Assembly (NCBI RefSeq): GCF_000243695.2
Contig: NZ_AHMN02000005.1
Span: 99,501 to 163,500 of the forward strand
Source of the DNA: Leptospira kirschneri serovar Cynopteri str. 3522 CT
GTDB lineage: Bacteria > Spirochaetota > Leptospiria > Leptospirales > Leptospiraceae
Direction of reading: 5' to 3'
Length of the DNA stretch: 64,000 bases
A program made the translations under genes and the position numbers. The notes below the pieces were generated by a model. That model was not told the origin of the DNA, ran no database searches, and was given only the letters and a program-made list of their open reading frames with translations. Positions 9,632 to 23,400 of the stretch are shown one piece after another (position 1 is the stretch's first letter; the number at the start of each line of letters is the position of its first letter).

Positions 9632-10009
9632 TTTATTTTTTACGATTCGAGTTGGAGTTCCCACGTTTATTTTTTATGGAAAAATCAGGTTTTTATAAAA
9701 TGAACCTTTATGCCGAACGTACATTAATTATAAAAGAATATAAAATTCTTCGCCTAATGCAAAAATTGAATGTAACTATTACTTTTCTTTCCACAGAGAA
9801 ATTAAACTTACTTAAGCAGTCCCTCTTTCGTTAAACTCGCGTTAAATATTTAAGTTCAAAACGAAATCATAATCTATGATTTTTAATTTTTGTCATAGAA
9901 ATTTGATATTTTTTTTATAAATTAGGAATATTTTGCTCGAGCAATTCGTCCTACCCTCTATTAATTATCCTTTTGGTTACCTTAGAATCAGAACGAGCCG
10001 GGGGGCGCA

Positions 10010-12088
10010 ATGAGCATTCGTTTTCGCATTTCTCTCTATCTTTCCATCGTGTTATTCATAGGTTTCGGTATTCTTGCAAGCATCAGTTGTTACACCGCAT
10101 ATAAAAAGTTAGAACAAGAAGTTGTCAATAGCTCAGAAGTTACGGCTGAACGTTGGACCTATGAAGTGAAAGACTATTTAGATACTGGTATGGGTATCAT
10201 TCGAGGTTTCCGATTTCCTCTTCTATTTAGTGCCCCTCCCCGTAATCAAATCATTGCTGCTTTAAAAGAAATCTTAAAAGTCAATGAACACTACTTTGGT
10301 GCCAGGCTCGCCTACGAACCAAATTCTTTGGACGGAAATGACTTAGAATTTCAAAATACTTTAGGACATGATTCTACAGGCAGATTTATTCCGTATCTTC
10401 ATCGTGGTCAAACAAAGGAAGAAATTGTTCTCGAGGCCGCTAAATACTACGACTCCTTAAGTCCAGAAGGCGATTGGTACCAAGTTCCTAAAAAAACAAA
10501 ATCTCACTACGCAACCGATCCGTATTATTATGAAATCAAAGGGAAAGTAAAAATTCTCATGATGTCTCTTATGGTTCCTCTCTATGTAAACGATCATTTT
10601 TATGGTGTTGCCGGTTTAGATTATCAATTGGAAGAACTTCAACAGCGGATTGGAGTTAAAAAACCGTTTCAAGATCTTGGTTATCTAACTCTCATTTCTC
10701 CCAAAGGAATTTATGCAGTAAACGGTTTTGATTCAAATCGAGTTGGTGAAAAAATTTCAGATGCAAAAGAACTAGAATACTACCTTAGTAAAAGTCAGGA
10801 AGGCGAAAAATTCACTACTGATTCCGACGGATATACTCATTATTACTTTCCGTTTCATATCGGTAAGGACAAACGTTATTGGGTAATGCAAGTAAGTATT
10901 CCCAATTCGATTTATAGAGAAGCTGTACTATCGATTCTTTTCAAAGCTTTTACTTACACCTTAGCGGTATTAGTCGCCGTCATCCTTTGCCTAAACGTTA
11001 TATTCCAAAAATTGATTACTGCTGGTCTTCTCAAAGCAGTCGATTTTTCCGAAGAAATCGCTGACGGAAACTTAATCGCTCAGAGTTCTCACGATAAAAA
11101 AGATGAAATCGGAACTCTTCTCGGTTCCATGAATAAAATGAGGGAAAACCTTCTCAAGGTTCTGAGAGAAATTGGCAGTTCCGCAAACACTCTCAGAGAT
11201 ACTTCCGAAAAAATGGCCGACTCTTCTAGAAACTTTTCTGACGTCGCTCAAACACAAGCTTCAGCCGCTGAAGAATCTTCTGCCGCAGTCGAAGAACTCG
11301 CTGCTTCCGCACAAAACGTCGGAAAGTCTATGGAAAAAGCTGTATTGAGTATGAAAGAAATCGATGGTAACGTCATTCGTCTGAAAGAACAAATCGTGAA
11401 CATCAATAGAGAAATGCAAGATTTAGTCGGACTCGCGGCTCTCTCAAAAGAACAAGGAGTCACCGGAGAAAACGCTATGATCGCTTCCACAAACGCTATG
11501 GCCGCTATCGGTGACAGCGCTTCCAGAATCACTGAAATCCTTTCCATCATTACTGAAATTTCGGAAAGAACAAATCTACTCGCTCTCAATGCGGCTATCG
11601 AAGCTGCTAGAGCGGGAGAAGCCGGAAAAGGGTTTGCAGTTGTCGCTGAAGAAATTGGAAAACTCGCTTCTCAAACTTCTACAAGTGTTCAAGAAATTGG
11701 TTCTCTTGTTAATTCTACTAACAACGCTGTTTTAAATGGGAACACTAAAGTCGCAGAAGCTTTTAACATTCTAAAAAAACTCAGAGAACAAGTGGAAGAG
11801 TTCGATCGTTATGCTAAGAACGTTCTTACTTCCGTGAAAACTCAGGAAGAGAATACTAAAGAAATTGCACAAAGTGCTAACGAACTCATGACCTTCAGTT
11901 TACAAATTGAAGAAGCTGTTCTAGAACAAAAGCGCGCAACGGATGAAATCACAAAAACGATCATGAGTATTTCTGACGGTACTCAAGAAATCGCTTCGGG
12001 CGCGGATGATCTTACTTCATTCTCCGGAAACATACACGGACAAGCCAGAAATCTAGGTCAATTGATTGGCAAATTTAAGACTCATTGA
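10010..12088 (+). CDS. Methyl-accepting chemotaxis protein with extracytoplasmic sensor
   Basis: A 692-residue chemoreceptor that signals to CheA/CheW. A first membrane helix (residues about 7-29) is followed by a roughly 280-residue periplasmic domain of Cache type ([35 protein letters not shown]), a second helix (about 308-330), a HAMP linker and the cytoplasmic signalling domain with the hairpin tip [19 protein letters not shown] near residue 515. The ligand is unknown. From about 10998 onward the DNA is nearly identical to the second chemoreceptor (13650-14736), whereas the sensor halves are only distantly similar, as expected from gene conversion of the signalling half. The gene is intact. 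Confidence 0.95.
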   Translation: MSIRFRISLYLSIVLFIGFGILASISCYTAYKKLEQEVVNSSEVTAERWTYEVKDYLDTGMGIIRGFRFPLLFSAPPRNQIIAALKEILKVNEHYFGARLAYEPNSLDGNDLEFQNTLGHDSTGRFIPYLHRGQTKEEIVLEAAKYYDSLSPEGDWYQVPKKTKSHYATDPYYYEIKGKVKILMMSLMVPLYVNDHFYGVAGLDYQLEELQQRIGVKKPFQDLGYLTLISPKGIYAVNGFDSNRVGEKISDAKELEYYLSKSQEGEKFTTDSDGYTHYYFPFHIGKDKRYWVMQVSIPNSIYREAVLSILFKAFTYTLAVLVAVILCLNVIFQKLITAGLLKAVDFSEEIADGNLIAQSSHDKKDEIGTLLGSMNKMRENLLKVLREIGSSANTLRDTSEKMADSSRNFSDVAQTQASAAEESSAAVEELAASAQNVGKSMEKAVLSMKEIDGNVIRLKEQIVNINREMQDLVGLAALSKEQGVTGENAMIASTNAMAAIGDSASRITEILSIITEISERTNLLALNAAIEAARAGEAGKGFAVVAEEIGKLASQTSTSVQEIGSLVNSTNNAVLNGNTKVAEAFNILKKLREQVEEFDRYAKNVLTSVKTQEENTKEIAQSANELMTFSLQIEEAVLEQKRATDEITKTIMSISDGTQEIASGADDLTSFSGNIHGQARNLGQLIGKFKTH

Positions 12089-12135
12089 ACTTGATGACAC
12101 TACAGATCGACTATTTATTTTCTTAAGGAAATTTT

Positions 12136-12293
12136 AATGAACGTGAGCAGGGCAATTTTCTAAAAGTATGAATTCCTACAATTTTAGGATTTGTTGGTAA
12201 AATTGTGATTTGCGGTGGTTCCACATTTTAGAAATCAATCTGCAAAGTTTATATTCTAACTTTTTTCAGAACCATGGTCAACTTACGTTCATT
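12136..12293. repeat. Family D element
   Basis: A 158-bp element with inverted ends AATGAACGTGAG and CTTACGTTCATT. It contains the dispersed GGTTCCACATTTTAG block common to family D. Confidence 0.6.
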
Positions 12294-12345
12294 CGATCAT
12301 AGTACAAAATAGCAATTTCATTCAGAAATTTGATTTTAAGATCGT

Positions 12346-12430
12346 TAGAATTGTTGCAAAAATCAGTTTCTTTCGTTTTTTCATTAAAGAGAATCGATAA
12401 AACCGTTTTGTTAATCATAATAACAACTCT
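12346..12430. repeat. Degenerate family A element, copy 3
   Basis: The ends TAGAATTGTTGCAAAAAT and ATAACAACTCT are diverged from the consensus and the interior is poorly conserved. Probably an old copy. Confidence 0.45.
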
Positions 12431-12663
12431 GTTTCTTTTTAGATTTTATGGAAGTTACTTCAAAGATATTTGAGAAAAATAAAATATTTAGGCTTTGTTT
12501 TGTATCAAAGTAATTCAAATCAGATTCTTATAAATGATATTGCTATTTATAATTCTTATTTAGAACGTCTCTTTATAGATGAATATTTGAATTGATGAAT
12601 TCATATTTTTAGATAGAATAACTTCTCCTCAGTTTCAGATACAAAAAAAGGTTGAAAAGTAAC

Positions 12664-14736
12664 ATGAGCATTCGGTTTCGAATTTCGCTTTATTTATCCA
12701 TAGTTTTATTTCTTGGGTTTAGTTTCCTTGCCGTAGTCAATTCAGTCATCTCTTATGATAATTTAAAATCAGAAGTAGAAAGTAATTCCGCGATCACTTC
12801 CGAACGTTGGTCCTTAGAAGTGAAGGACACATTGGACTCGGCTATGTTCTATGCAAGAGGATTTAGATCCCCTCTGATCTTCACTTCCCCTGCTAGAGAA
12901 TCCATCATCGTTTCCATTAAAGAAGTAATTGAAAGAAATCCTAACTTTTTTGCCCTCTGGCTGGTCTTCGAACCGAATTTATACGACGGCAAAGATTCCC
13001 AGTATAAAAGCGCATTTGCACACGACTCTACTGGAAGATTTATTCCCTATGTATTTCAATCGGGCGAAAAAGGAAAAGCAGTGATCAGATCCAGCATTGG
13101 GTACGAAAATCAGGACGGAACCGGGGATTTTTATCAGATACCTAAAAAGAAAAATATCTACTACGTTTCAGAACCATATCGTTATAAATCTGAAAATGTA
13201 GATACGATGATGATCTCCATCGTCGCTCCGATCAGCAAAGACGGCTTCTTTAGAGGAGCCTGTGGGATTGATTTAAAAGCGGAAGAATTACAAAAGAAAT
13301 TCGGAGAAGTAAAACCATTTCGGAATCAAGGATATATGACTCTGATTTCTCCGAGCGGACTTTACACAGTAAACGGAAAAGATCCTTCCTTAATTGGGAA
13401 AAAAATTACAAATCCTCAAGAATTGGATCTATTTTTAAAACAAAGCCAAGAAGGAAAAAATTTTACATTCAACTCGGATGAACACACCCACTACTACTTT
13501 CCGTTTCATGTAGGTAAAGACAAACGTTATTGGGTAATGCAAGTAAGTGTTCCTGATTCTATTTATAAAGATGAAATGTTTAAGACCATAATCACAAGAG
13601 CTTTAACCGCAATTTTGATTTTAGTTTCTGTTTTAGTTTGTCTTAATTTTATATTCCAAAAATTGATTACTGCCGGTCTTCTCAAAGCCATTGGTTTTTC
13701 CGAAGAAATCGCTGACGGAAACTTAATCGCTCAGAGTTCTCACGATAAAAAAGATGAAATCGGAACTCTTCTCGGTTCCATGAATAAAATGAGGGAAGAC
13801 CTTCTCAAGGTTCTGAGAGAAATTGGCAGTTCCGCAAACACTCTCAGAGATACTTCCGAAAAAATGGCCGACTCTTCTAGAAACTTTTCTGACGTCGCTC
13901 AAACACAAGCTTCGGCCGCTGAAGAATCTTCTGCCGCAGTCGAAGAACTTGCTGCTTCCGCACAAACGTCGGAAAGTCTATGGAAAAAGCTGTATTGAGT
14001 ATGAAGAATCGATGGTAACGTCATTCGTCTGAAAGAACAAATCGTGAACATCAATAGAGAAATGCAAGATTTAGTCGGACTCGCGGCTCTCTCAAAAGAA
14101 CAAGGAGTCACCGGAGAAAACGCTATGATCGCTTCCACAAACGCTATGGCCGCTATCGGTGACAGCGCTTCCAGAATCACTGAAATCCTTTCCATCATTA
14201 CTGAAATTTCGGAAAGAACAAATCTACTCGCTCTCAATGCGGCTATCGAAGCTGCTAGAGCGGGAGAAGCCGGAAAAGGGTTTGCAGTTGTCGCTGAAGA
14301 AATTGGAAAACTCGCTTCTCAAACTTCTACAAGTGTTCAAGAAATTGGTTCTCTTGTTAATTCTACTAACAACGCTGTTTTAAATGGGAACACTAAAGTC
14401 GCAGAAGCTTTTAACATTCTAAAAAAACTCAGAGAACAAGTGGAAGAGTTCGATCGTTATGCTAAGAACGTTCTTACTTCCGTGAAAACTCAGGAAGAGA
14501 ATACTAAAGAAATTGCACAAAGTGCTAACGAACTCATGACCTTCAGTTTACAAATTGAAGAAGCTGTTCTAGAACAAAGACGCGCAACGGATGAAATCAC
14601 AAAAACGATCATGAGTATTTCTGACGGTACTCAAGAAATCGCTTCGGGCGCGGAAGATCTTACTTCATTCTCTGGGAACATGCACGGACAAGCCAGAAAT
14701 CTAGGTCAATTGATCGGTAAGTTTAAAATCAACTAA
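12664..14736 (+). pseudogene. Second methyl-accepting chemotaxis protein, frameshifted
   Basis: A paralogue of the preceding receptor: same N-terminus ([16 protein letters not shown]), a diverged Cache-type sensor, and a signalling half almost identical in DNA. Relative to the first gene it lacks one A at about 13964-13966 (CACAAAACG became CACAAACG) and two A at about 14003-14010. The losses sum to three bases, so the frame is restored, but the shifted stretch between them contains a TGA at 13996-13998. The product would end after about 444 residues, before the signalling tip. A TTG at 12652 is possible, but the ATG at 12664 matches the paralogue. Both indels are in A-runs, so assembly error is a real alternative. 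Confidence 0.88.
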
Positions 14737-14751
14737 GATTGGTCGGTCCGA

Positions 14752-14950
14752 TTGTGGGAACTCACACAAATTTGAGATTTCACTGTAAAACTTAGAATTG
14801 TGGGAACTAACACGAATTTGAGATTTCATTGTAAAACTTAGAAATGTGGGAACTAACACGAATTTGAGATTTCACTGTAAAACTTAGAAATGTGGGAACT
14901 CACACGAATTCGAGATTTCACTGTAAAACTTAGAAATGTGGGAACTAACA
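14752..14950 (+). repeat. 46-bp tandem repeat array, about 4.4 units
   Basis: Four full units start with GTGGGAACT at 14754, 14800, 14846 and 14892, and a partial unit starts at 14938; each unit continues with ACACGAATTTGAGATTTCAC. Units differ at only a few positions. The unit length matches 46-bp VNTR loci used for typing L. interrogans, but I cannot say which locus it is. Related single units occur elsewhere in the window (29340-29390, 42836-42890). It lies directly upstream of the SurA-like gene. Confidence 0.9.
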
Positions 14951-15029
14951 CAAACTAAAACAACTGGAAAAACGGTTGAACCAATGCTTCTTGCTTAGGA
15001 TCTTACTGATCATAGGTATTCTGATTGAT

Positions 15030-16064
<1,035 letters not shown>

Positions 16065-16115
16065 TTTTTTAAATATTACACGATCCGAGTTTTCAACCGA
16101 TATTGATTTCAAACT

Positions 16116-17634
<1,519 letters not shown>

Positions 17635-17660
<26 letters not shown>

Positions 17661-19212
17661 AGTCTACGCGTTCATCCAAGCCAGGACTGGTTCTTCGAGA
17701 CTACCTGGAAAGGTTTTATTAGAATTTCCTCCTGGTTCCGGAAAAACCCTCATCGATAGGATTTACGATAGGATTCTGACCGTTCTGCCAAAAGAACAAA
17801 TCGTTTATCTCATTCCCGAAGAAGACAAAGAACTACACTACTTTTTAAATCAAAGAAATTATCTTTTTTTTGCAGGGGATTTACTCGATGTTAGACGAAG
17901 ATACATTGAAGCGGCAGATTTTTTTAACGCAGATTCGATTTTGCGTCTAACGGGGGATAATCCGTTTTACGATACAATTCATCTGGATCAACTTTTACAA
18001 TCGTTTCAATTTTTTGAATCGGATCTTTCTTACGTTTCCGGACTTCCCTTAGGTATGGGAGGAGAAATTTTCACAAGAAAGGCTCTTGAATGGGCACCTA
18101 ACACTTTAGAAGAAAAACATAAAGAACACGTTAGTCTACACATCAAGGAAAATCCAGATCGTTTTCGTATAACGAAACTTTCCTCCTTACTTTCGGAAAA
18201 AGAAAAGTTAATCCTTCCAAAACTCAGACTTACGATCGACGAACCAAAAGATTTCGAAACTACTTCCCAGATTTTTAATCTTTTGAATGAGCAAAATCCT
18301 ATTTTCGGAGCCAGAGAATGTATAGATCTTTTTAAAATAGATCCTAACGTTTTTACAAATCAGGATGTGGAACAAATCCGTTTTCAAACTTTATCGGTTC
18401 AAAAAACTAAACATTCTAAAATCGGAATTTTTGCAGGTGATCCGAAAGATTTCGGAAGTGGTCATTTTGAACGTTCCAGAATTCTATTTGCATTATTAGC
18501 CGCAATGCCTTTCGAAACATTCTGGTTGGGAGAATTTCCCAAAGAAGAAGATTTAGATCTGTTAATCATAGACTCCAGAGACATTTCAATTCCAGAATAT
18601 TCAAAAACTAAGGTGCTTCTTCTAGATCATTTTGGTTCGGACAGAAAAAAATTCCATCACTACGACCTTCTTCCTCATTCTGACATAGAAGATCATTTTT
18701 CTCTAGATCAAATTCTGATCCCTCCGAGACTTCTTAATTTAGATAAAAAACAGATCGATAATTCGTATATTCTTTGTTATGCGGGGAATATAGATTCTCG
18801 CTCCACATTCAGTTTGGATTCTTTTTTAGAATCCTTGAGTTTTAGTGAAAATATTCCTAAAATCGTCCGTATAGGTGGAGCCGACACTCTGTCTGAACGA
18901 ATCGAATTCATTCCTAGAGTTTCTAAATTTAAATTTCAAAATCTTTTAGCGACTTGTTCCGGTTTTGTGGGTTATTTCGGTCAGTCTTTGTTCGAAGCTA
19001 TCTTTTTAGATAAAAAAGTTTGCACGTATTCTATCGGTCCGGTCCATTTTTCTCTTTCGTCACTTTGTGAAAAAAAATACGGTATCCCTTTCGCAGGTGA
19101 TCTAAACTCTATTTCTTTCGGGAACGAAGTAAAATTACAATTAAGTTCTCAACCTGTCAGCGGCAAAGGTTATTCTAAACTGCTTGGGGAAATCGAGCGG
19201 ATTTTAAAATGA
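17635..19212 (+). CDS. SpsF-like cytidylyltransferase fused to an SpsG-like domain
   Basis: A 525-residue protein. Residues about 8-240 form an SpsF/CMP-sugar synthetase-type nucleotidyltransferase ([19 protein letters not shown], then [11 protein letters not shown]). The C-terminal half from about residue 262 ([49 protein letters not shown]) resembles SpsG-type sugar-nucleotide hydrolases or glycosyltransferases. Together they suggest making and processing an activated nonulosonic-acid-like sugar in the cytoplasm. The ATG at 17635 follows a GTG at 17632; either could be used, and the gene overlaps the radical SAM gene, implying coupling. The end lies 7 bp before an 805-bp duplicated segment. 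Confidence 0.85.
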
Positions 19213-19218
19213 GTTCGA

Positions 19219-20023
19219 TTCACTACTCTACAAAACGCTTCTTGTAGGTTGCGTTTATTCACAATCTATCTCAAAAATACTTTATCTTTAACATAAGTTC
19301 GGCGTAAAGGAAATCTTGGCGAATCCAGCTTGCCGACCGGGCTATTTAGCTCTGGCCAATAAATTGCATGCAGAAAGCGTAATACAGTATTTCGACTTAA
19401 GTTTCAGTTTCAAACGCGATCTAAAACGCACATTATTCAAGTGTTCCAACAAGAATGAGGTTTTGTACTTGCAAAAAGTATGTTTTTCTGATAGAGAAAA
19501 GTCTTTCAAATTTTCCCACCACCCAAAACGCGATCTTTTTACAGAGGATTTGTCGTAATTCCCACAGATTTATATTGAGATCCAAATACTTGTGTGGATA
19601 AGGTTACGATAGAGAGTTCTTCTTTAGTTCCCTCGCATCGATCGCTTTCGCGTTATACCGAGTTCAAGTGTGAGAACATCACAAAATTTAGGTTTGTCTG
19701 TAAAATGATGTGGGAACTACTGCAAACCACGATTTTACGAACAAATTCTAAAATTCTAGGAACTCCTACTTTTAAAAAATTTTTACTCGCGTCGAACTCA
19801 CCCTAAAATGGGATTTAAATTTCTATGATGGTCGCAAAACAGCGGTTTTGTGCAAAAATCGGATGACGATGATTTTTTTCTATTTTATAGTAGTTCCCAC
19901 AGATTAAGTCACATTATAAACTTATAAACATTCATTTTTTTGCGATTTAGTTCGTATGAGTAGTTCCTACATTTTCAAAATTTATCCGTAAAGTCCAGAA
20001 TTTGTAAGAGTTCCCACATTTTA
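19219..20023 (+). repeat. 805-bp direct repeat, copy 1
   Basis: Matches 23583-24387 at a constant offset of 4364 bp; the one difference noted is G to A (19865 versus 24229). It contains a family D-like element whose ends (AACATAAGTTCGGCGTAA, CGTCGAACTCACCCTAA) lie at about 19289 and 19803. No transposase is encoded. Confidence 0.92.
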
Positions 20024-20177
20024 CTACTCGGACGTATAAAAACAATATCAAAAATTAACAATCGATTTTACCAAAGATGTGAAAGCCATTCAAAAAATGG
20101 CGTTTAACCGGATTCATTGACTTTTTGAAGGAAATCCCACATCAGTATAAGTATTACTTTTATGCACCCTAGCAGTA
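20022..20177. repeat. Family C element, copy 3
   Basis: The left end TACTACTCGGACGTATAAA starts exactly at the TA that closes the 805-bp repeat; the right end is CACCCTAGCAGTA. The interior has a small hairpin (GCCATT / AATGGC). Confidence 0.75.
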
Positions 20178-20298
20178 AGTCACATTACAAATTTTAAACA
20201 TTCACTTTTTATAATTGGAGTTCCTACATTTTAAAGAAAATTGCTTTCTTTACTCATCTCTATAAAATTGAGTGCCGCGAATTTGATTACAAAGTTTT

Positions 20299-20338
20299 GT
20301 TTAGATACAAAAAATCGGGTACTTTTTTGTATCTAAAC
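20299..20338. repeat. Perfect 16-bp inverted repeat
   Basis: GTTTAGATACAAAAAA is followed by an 8-base loop and its exact complement. It replaces the interior of a family B element whose end lies at 20251. No T-run follows, so it is not a typical terminator. Confidence 0.8.
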
Positions 20339-20631
20339 AGAATTTCCAAAATTCCGCTTTTAAACTGATACTAAACATGTACCAAAACCAGAGGTCGTAA
20401 CTACTTGCAAATACATCTCGTTCCGAAAAATACACCTATACTTGAATTCTTTTCAAAGAAAAACCTGTAGCCCACTTAACTTCGTCAATCTTAGGACCAC
20501 TTCTTCAGGTTAAACCTTATTCTTAAAGAACATACTCTTTCAGTCTTCCGTGTTCAGTTCTCAGAATACTCGCACAAAATCGATTTTACCGACATTAGAA
20601 GAATTGACGCGAATCATTCTATAAGGTTCCT

Positions 20632-21919
<1,288 letters not shown>

Positions 21920-21921
21920 AC

Positions 21922-22305
21922 ATGCAAAATCTGAGATGGAAAGACTGGCTCTCCCAAGCAGAACGCGATCTGGAATGGGCAAAAGCGTCTTTACACTCCG
22001 GTTTTTTTGCTCAAACTTGTTTTGTTTGTCAACAAGTAGGAGAAAAAACTCTCAAAGCACTTGCCTACTTTAGAGGTGCAGATCTTGTAAAATCCCATTC
22101 AGTAAAAACGATCGCAAAAGAATTGGGAGAAAACGGGGAAATCGAGTTTATGGGTCAAAAATTAGATTTATATTATATACCAACTCGTTATCCGGACGCG
22201 TTTATGGAAGGTGCTCCTTTCGAATATTTTGAAGAATCTCAAGCAAAAGAAGCCATCGAATTTGCGGAAAAAATCATCGATCTCGTCAAAGTAAAACTTT
22301 TATGA
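21922..22305 (+). CDS. HEPN-domain protein
   Basis: A 127-residue alpha-helical HEPN protein (WLSQAERDLEWAKASLHSGF, then CFVCQQVGEKTLKALAYFRG and a KSHSV motif). HEPN proteins paired with MNT nucleotidyltransferases commonly form type VII-like toxin-antitoxin or regulatory pairs in which HEPN is an RNase or structural partner. The canonical Rx4-6H motif is not clearly intact: the nearest Arg (FRGADLVKSH) is seven residues before the His, so RNase activity is doubtful. It starts 2 bp after citrate synthase and overlaps the MNT gene by 4 bp. Confidence 0.85.
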   Translation: MQNLRWKDWLSQAERDLEWAKASLHSGFFAQTCFVCQQVGEKTLKALAYFRGADLVKSHSVKTIAKELGENGEIEFMGQKLDLYYIPTRYPDAFMEGAPFEYFEESQAKEAIEFAEKIIDLVKVKLL

Positions 22306-22649
22306 GCGTCATTGTTTTTCCAAAACGAGATCCGCTTGGCGGAATGAGCCGGGAGGAACTGATCAAGAAAATTCGATTTTTGATCCAAGATAAAACGATC
22401 AAAGCTTATCTTTTTGGAAGTGTTGCACGAAATACCCAAAACGCCTACAGCGATGTGGATCTAATTCTGATCGCCGACACGAAAACTCCTTTTCTAAGTA
22501 GACCTGAATCCTTTCCGGAGCTTCTCTCTCTTCCGGTCGAATTGAATCTTTTCGTTTACAACCAAGAAGAATGGGAAAAAATCCGTGAACAAAGCCAATA
22601 TACCGGTTTTTGGAAATCGGTCTTTTCAGAAATGATTCAGATTTTTTGA
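22302..22649 (+). CDS. MNT-type minimal nucleotidyltransferase, partner of HEPN
   Basis: A 115-residue nucleotidyltransferase with the pol-beta signature GSVARNTQNAYSDVDLILI (Gly-Ser and the Asp pair of SDVDL) near residues 39-57, and a later VELNLFVY that can supply the third acidic residue. In MntA-like systems such enzymes AMPylate the HEPN partner and act as antitoxin; here this is inference from the pairing. Its ATG overlaps the HEPN stop (ATGA). Confidence 0.87.
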   Translation: MSVIVFPKRDPLGGMSREELIKKIRFLIQDKTIKAYLFGSVARNTQNAYSDVDLILIADTKTPFLSRPESFPELLSLPVELNLFVYNQEEWEKIREQSQYTGFWKSVFSEMIQIF

Positions 22650-22821
22650 ATATACTCATTTGTATGAAGTTACGCGTGGCTCGATATGTTTACTCAGATT
22701 TATTGGATTAAAACAAGGTCGTCGAGTGTCCATTTGAAAAACGAATATTTCAAAATATGGTAAAACGTGATTCAATAAGAAGCCTCAATATAAAAACACA
22801 GGGATATAACAGAAATTCAAT

Positions 22822-23400
22822 ATGCTTAAAAACTTCTTTTTAAACTTCATACTATTTTCTCTTTCAATGTTTTTATTTCGATGCGACAAACCTAAAGAAA
22901 TCAGCGAAGCGGAATTTAAAAATTTGATTCATGAAATGTCTGATTTGCACGAACTCAGCGAATCTCGCACCGTCGAATATCTAGGAATCGAGAATGAAAA
23001 AGCCATTCTCAAAGTATCAAGTTTATCTCCTGACAATTCCAAAAAACGAAAAAAGGAATTCTTCTACACCAAAACAAGCCCTTCCTTAATCACTTGGATT
23101 GATGAAAATCTGTATAAGATCACAATTTCCAATTATAATAAATTGTATAAATATCTCTTACAACAAAAGAATCGAAGTATTTTTTTTGATCAATATACCT
23201 TTTTGATACGGGATAACTCAGAAAATACATCCATCGATAAAAGGATTCGTATTACACAAAACGAACGTACAGTTTTTATTTTCGACCTACGTGCAGACGG
23301 AGTTACATGTTTCTCTCTGAACATAAAACATTCTCCCAATAAAGATGATCTGAAATACAAAGAACTGTGGTTAAAACTTATAAACGAAATTTTAAAATAA
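22822..23400 (+). CDS. Putative lipoprotein, unknown function
   Basis: A 192-residue protein with an N-terminal hydrophobic segment ending in FLFRC at Cys21, a plausible though loose spirochaetal lipobox. The mature part is charged (EISEAEFKNLIHEM, SSLSPDNSKKRKKEFFY) without a recognised domain. It could be anchored at the inner or outer membrane. It is separated from the nucleotidyltransferase by 172 bp and is followed by the second 805-bp repeat. Confidence 0.65.
   Translation: MLKNFFLNFILFSLSMFLFRCDKPKEISEAEFKNLIHEMSDLHELSESRTVEYLGIENEKAILKVSSLSPDNSKKRKKEFFYTKTSPSLITWIDENLYKITISNYNKLYKYLLQQKNRSIFFDQYTFLIRDNSENTSIDKRIRITQNERTVFIFDLRADGVTCFSLNIKHSPNKDDLKYKELWLKLINEILK

Larger units (their letters stand above)
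9143..10009. other. Gene-free stretch upstream of the first chemoreceptor
   Basis: It contains a short family D element (9385-9484), a family A element (9541-9631) and AT-rich DNA. The last bases before the chemoreceptor ATG include a run of six G (GAGCCGGGGGGCGC), an unusually G-rich ribosome-site region for this genome. Confidence 0.7.
12089..12663. other. Gene-free spacer between the two chemoreceptors
   Basis: It holds a family D element (12136-12293) and a degenerate family A element (12346-12430). No gene is seen; the remainder is AT-rich and presumably contains the promoter of the second chemoreceptor. Confidence 0.65.

Noticed and set aside
9595..9834. 79-codon plus-strand ORF
   Set aside because: It begins inside a family A element and runs through AT-rich repeat DNA; no protein features.
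11072..11735. Opposite-strand and shifted ORFs within the chemoreceptor signalling domain
   Set aside because: They are shadows of the chemoreceptor coding sequence and recur identically in the paralogue.
13998..14044. Programmed frameshift in the second chemoreceptor
   Set aside because: Two separate deletions relative to the intact paralogue explain it, and no slippery sequence with stimulatory structure is visible; pseudogene or sequencing error is simpler.
19316..19806. Two ORFs of 80 and 70 codons inside the 805-bp repeat, duplicated at 23680-24170
   Set aside because: They lie entirely in dispersed repeat DNA with family D ends, have no ribosome sites and encode no recognisable sequence; identity of the two copies only reflects the DNA duplication.
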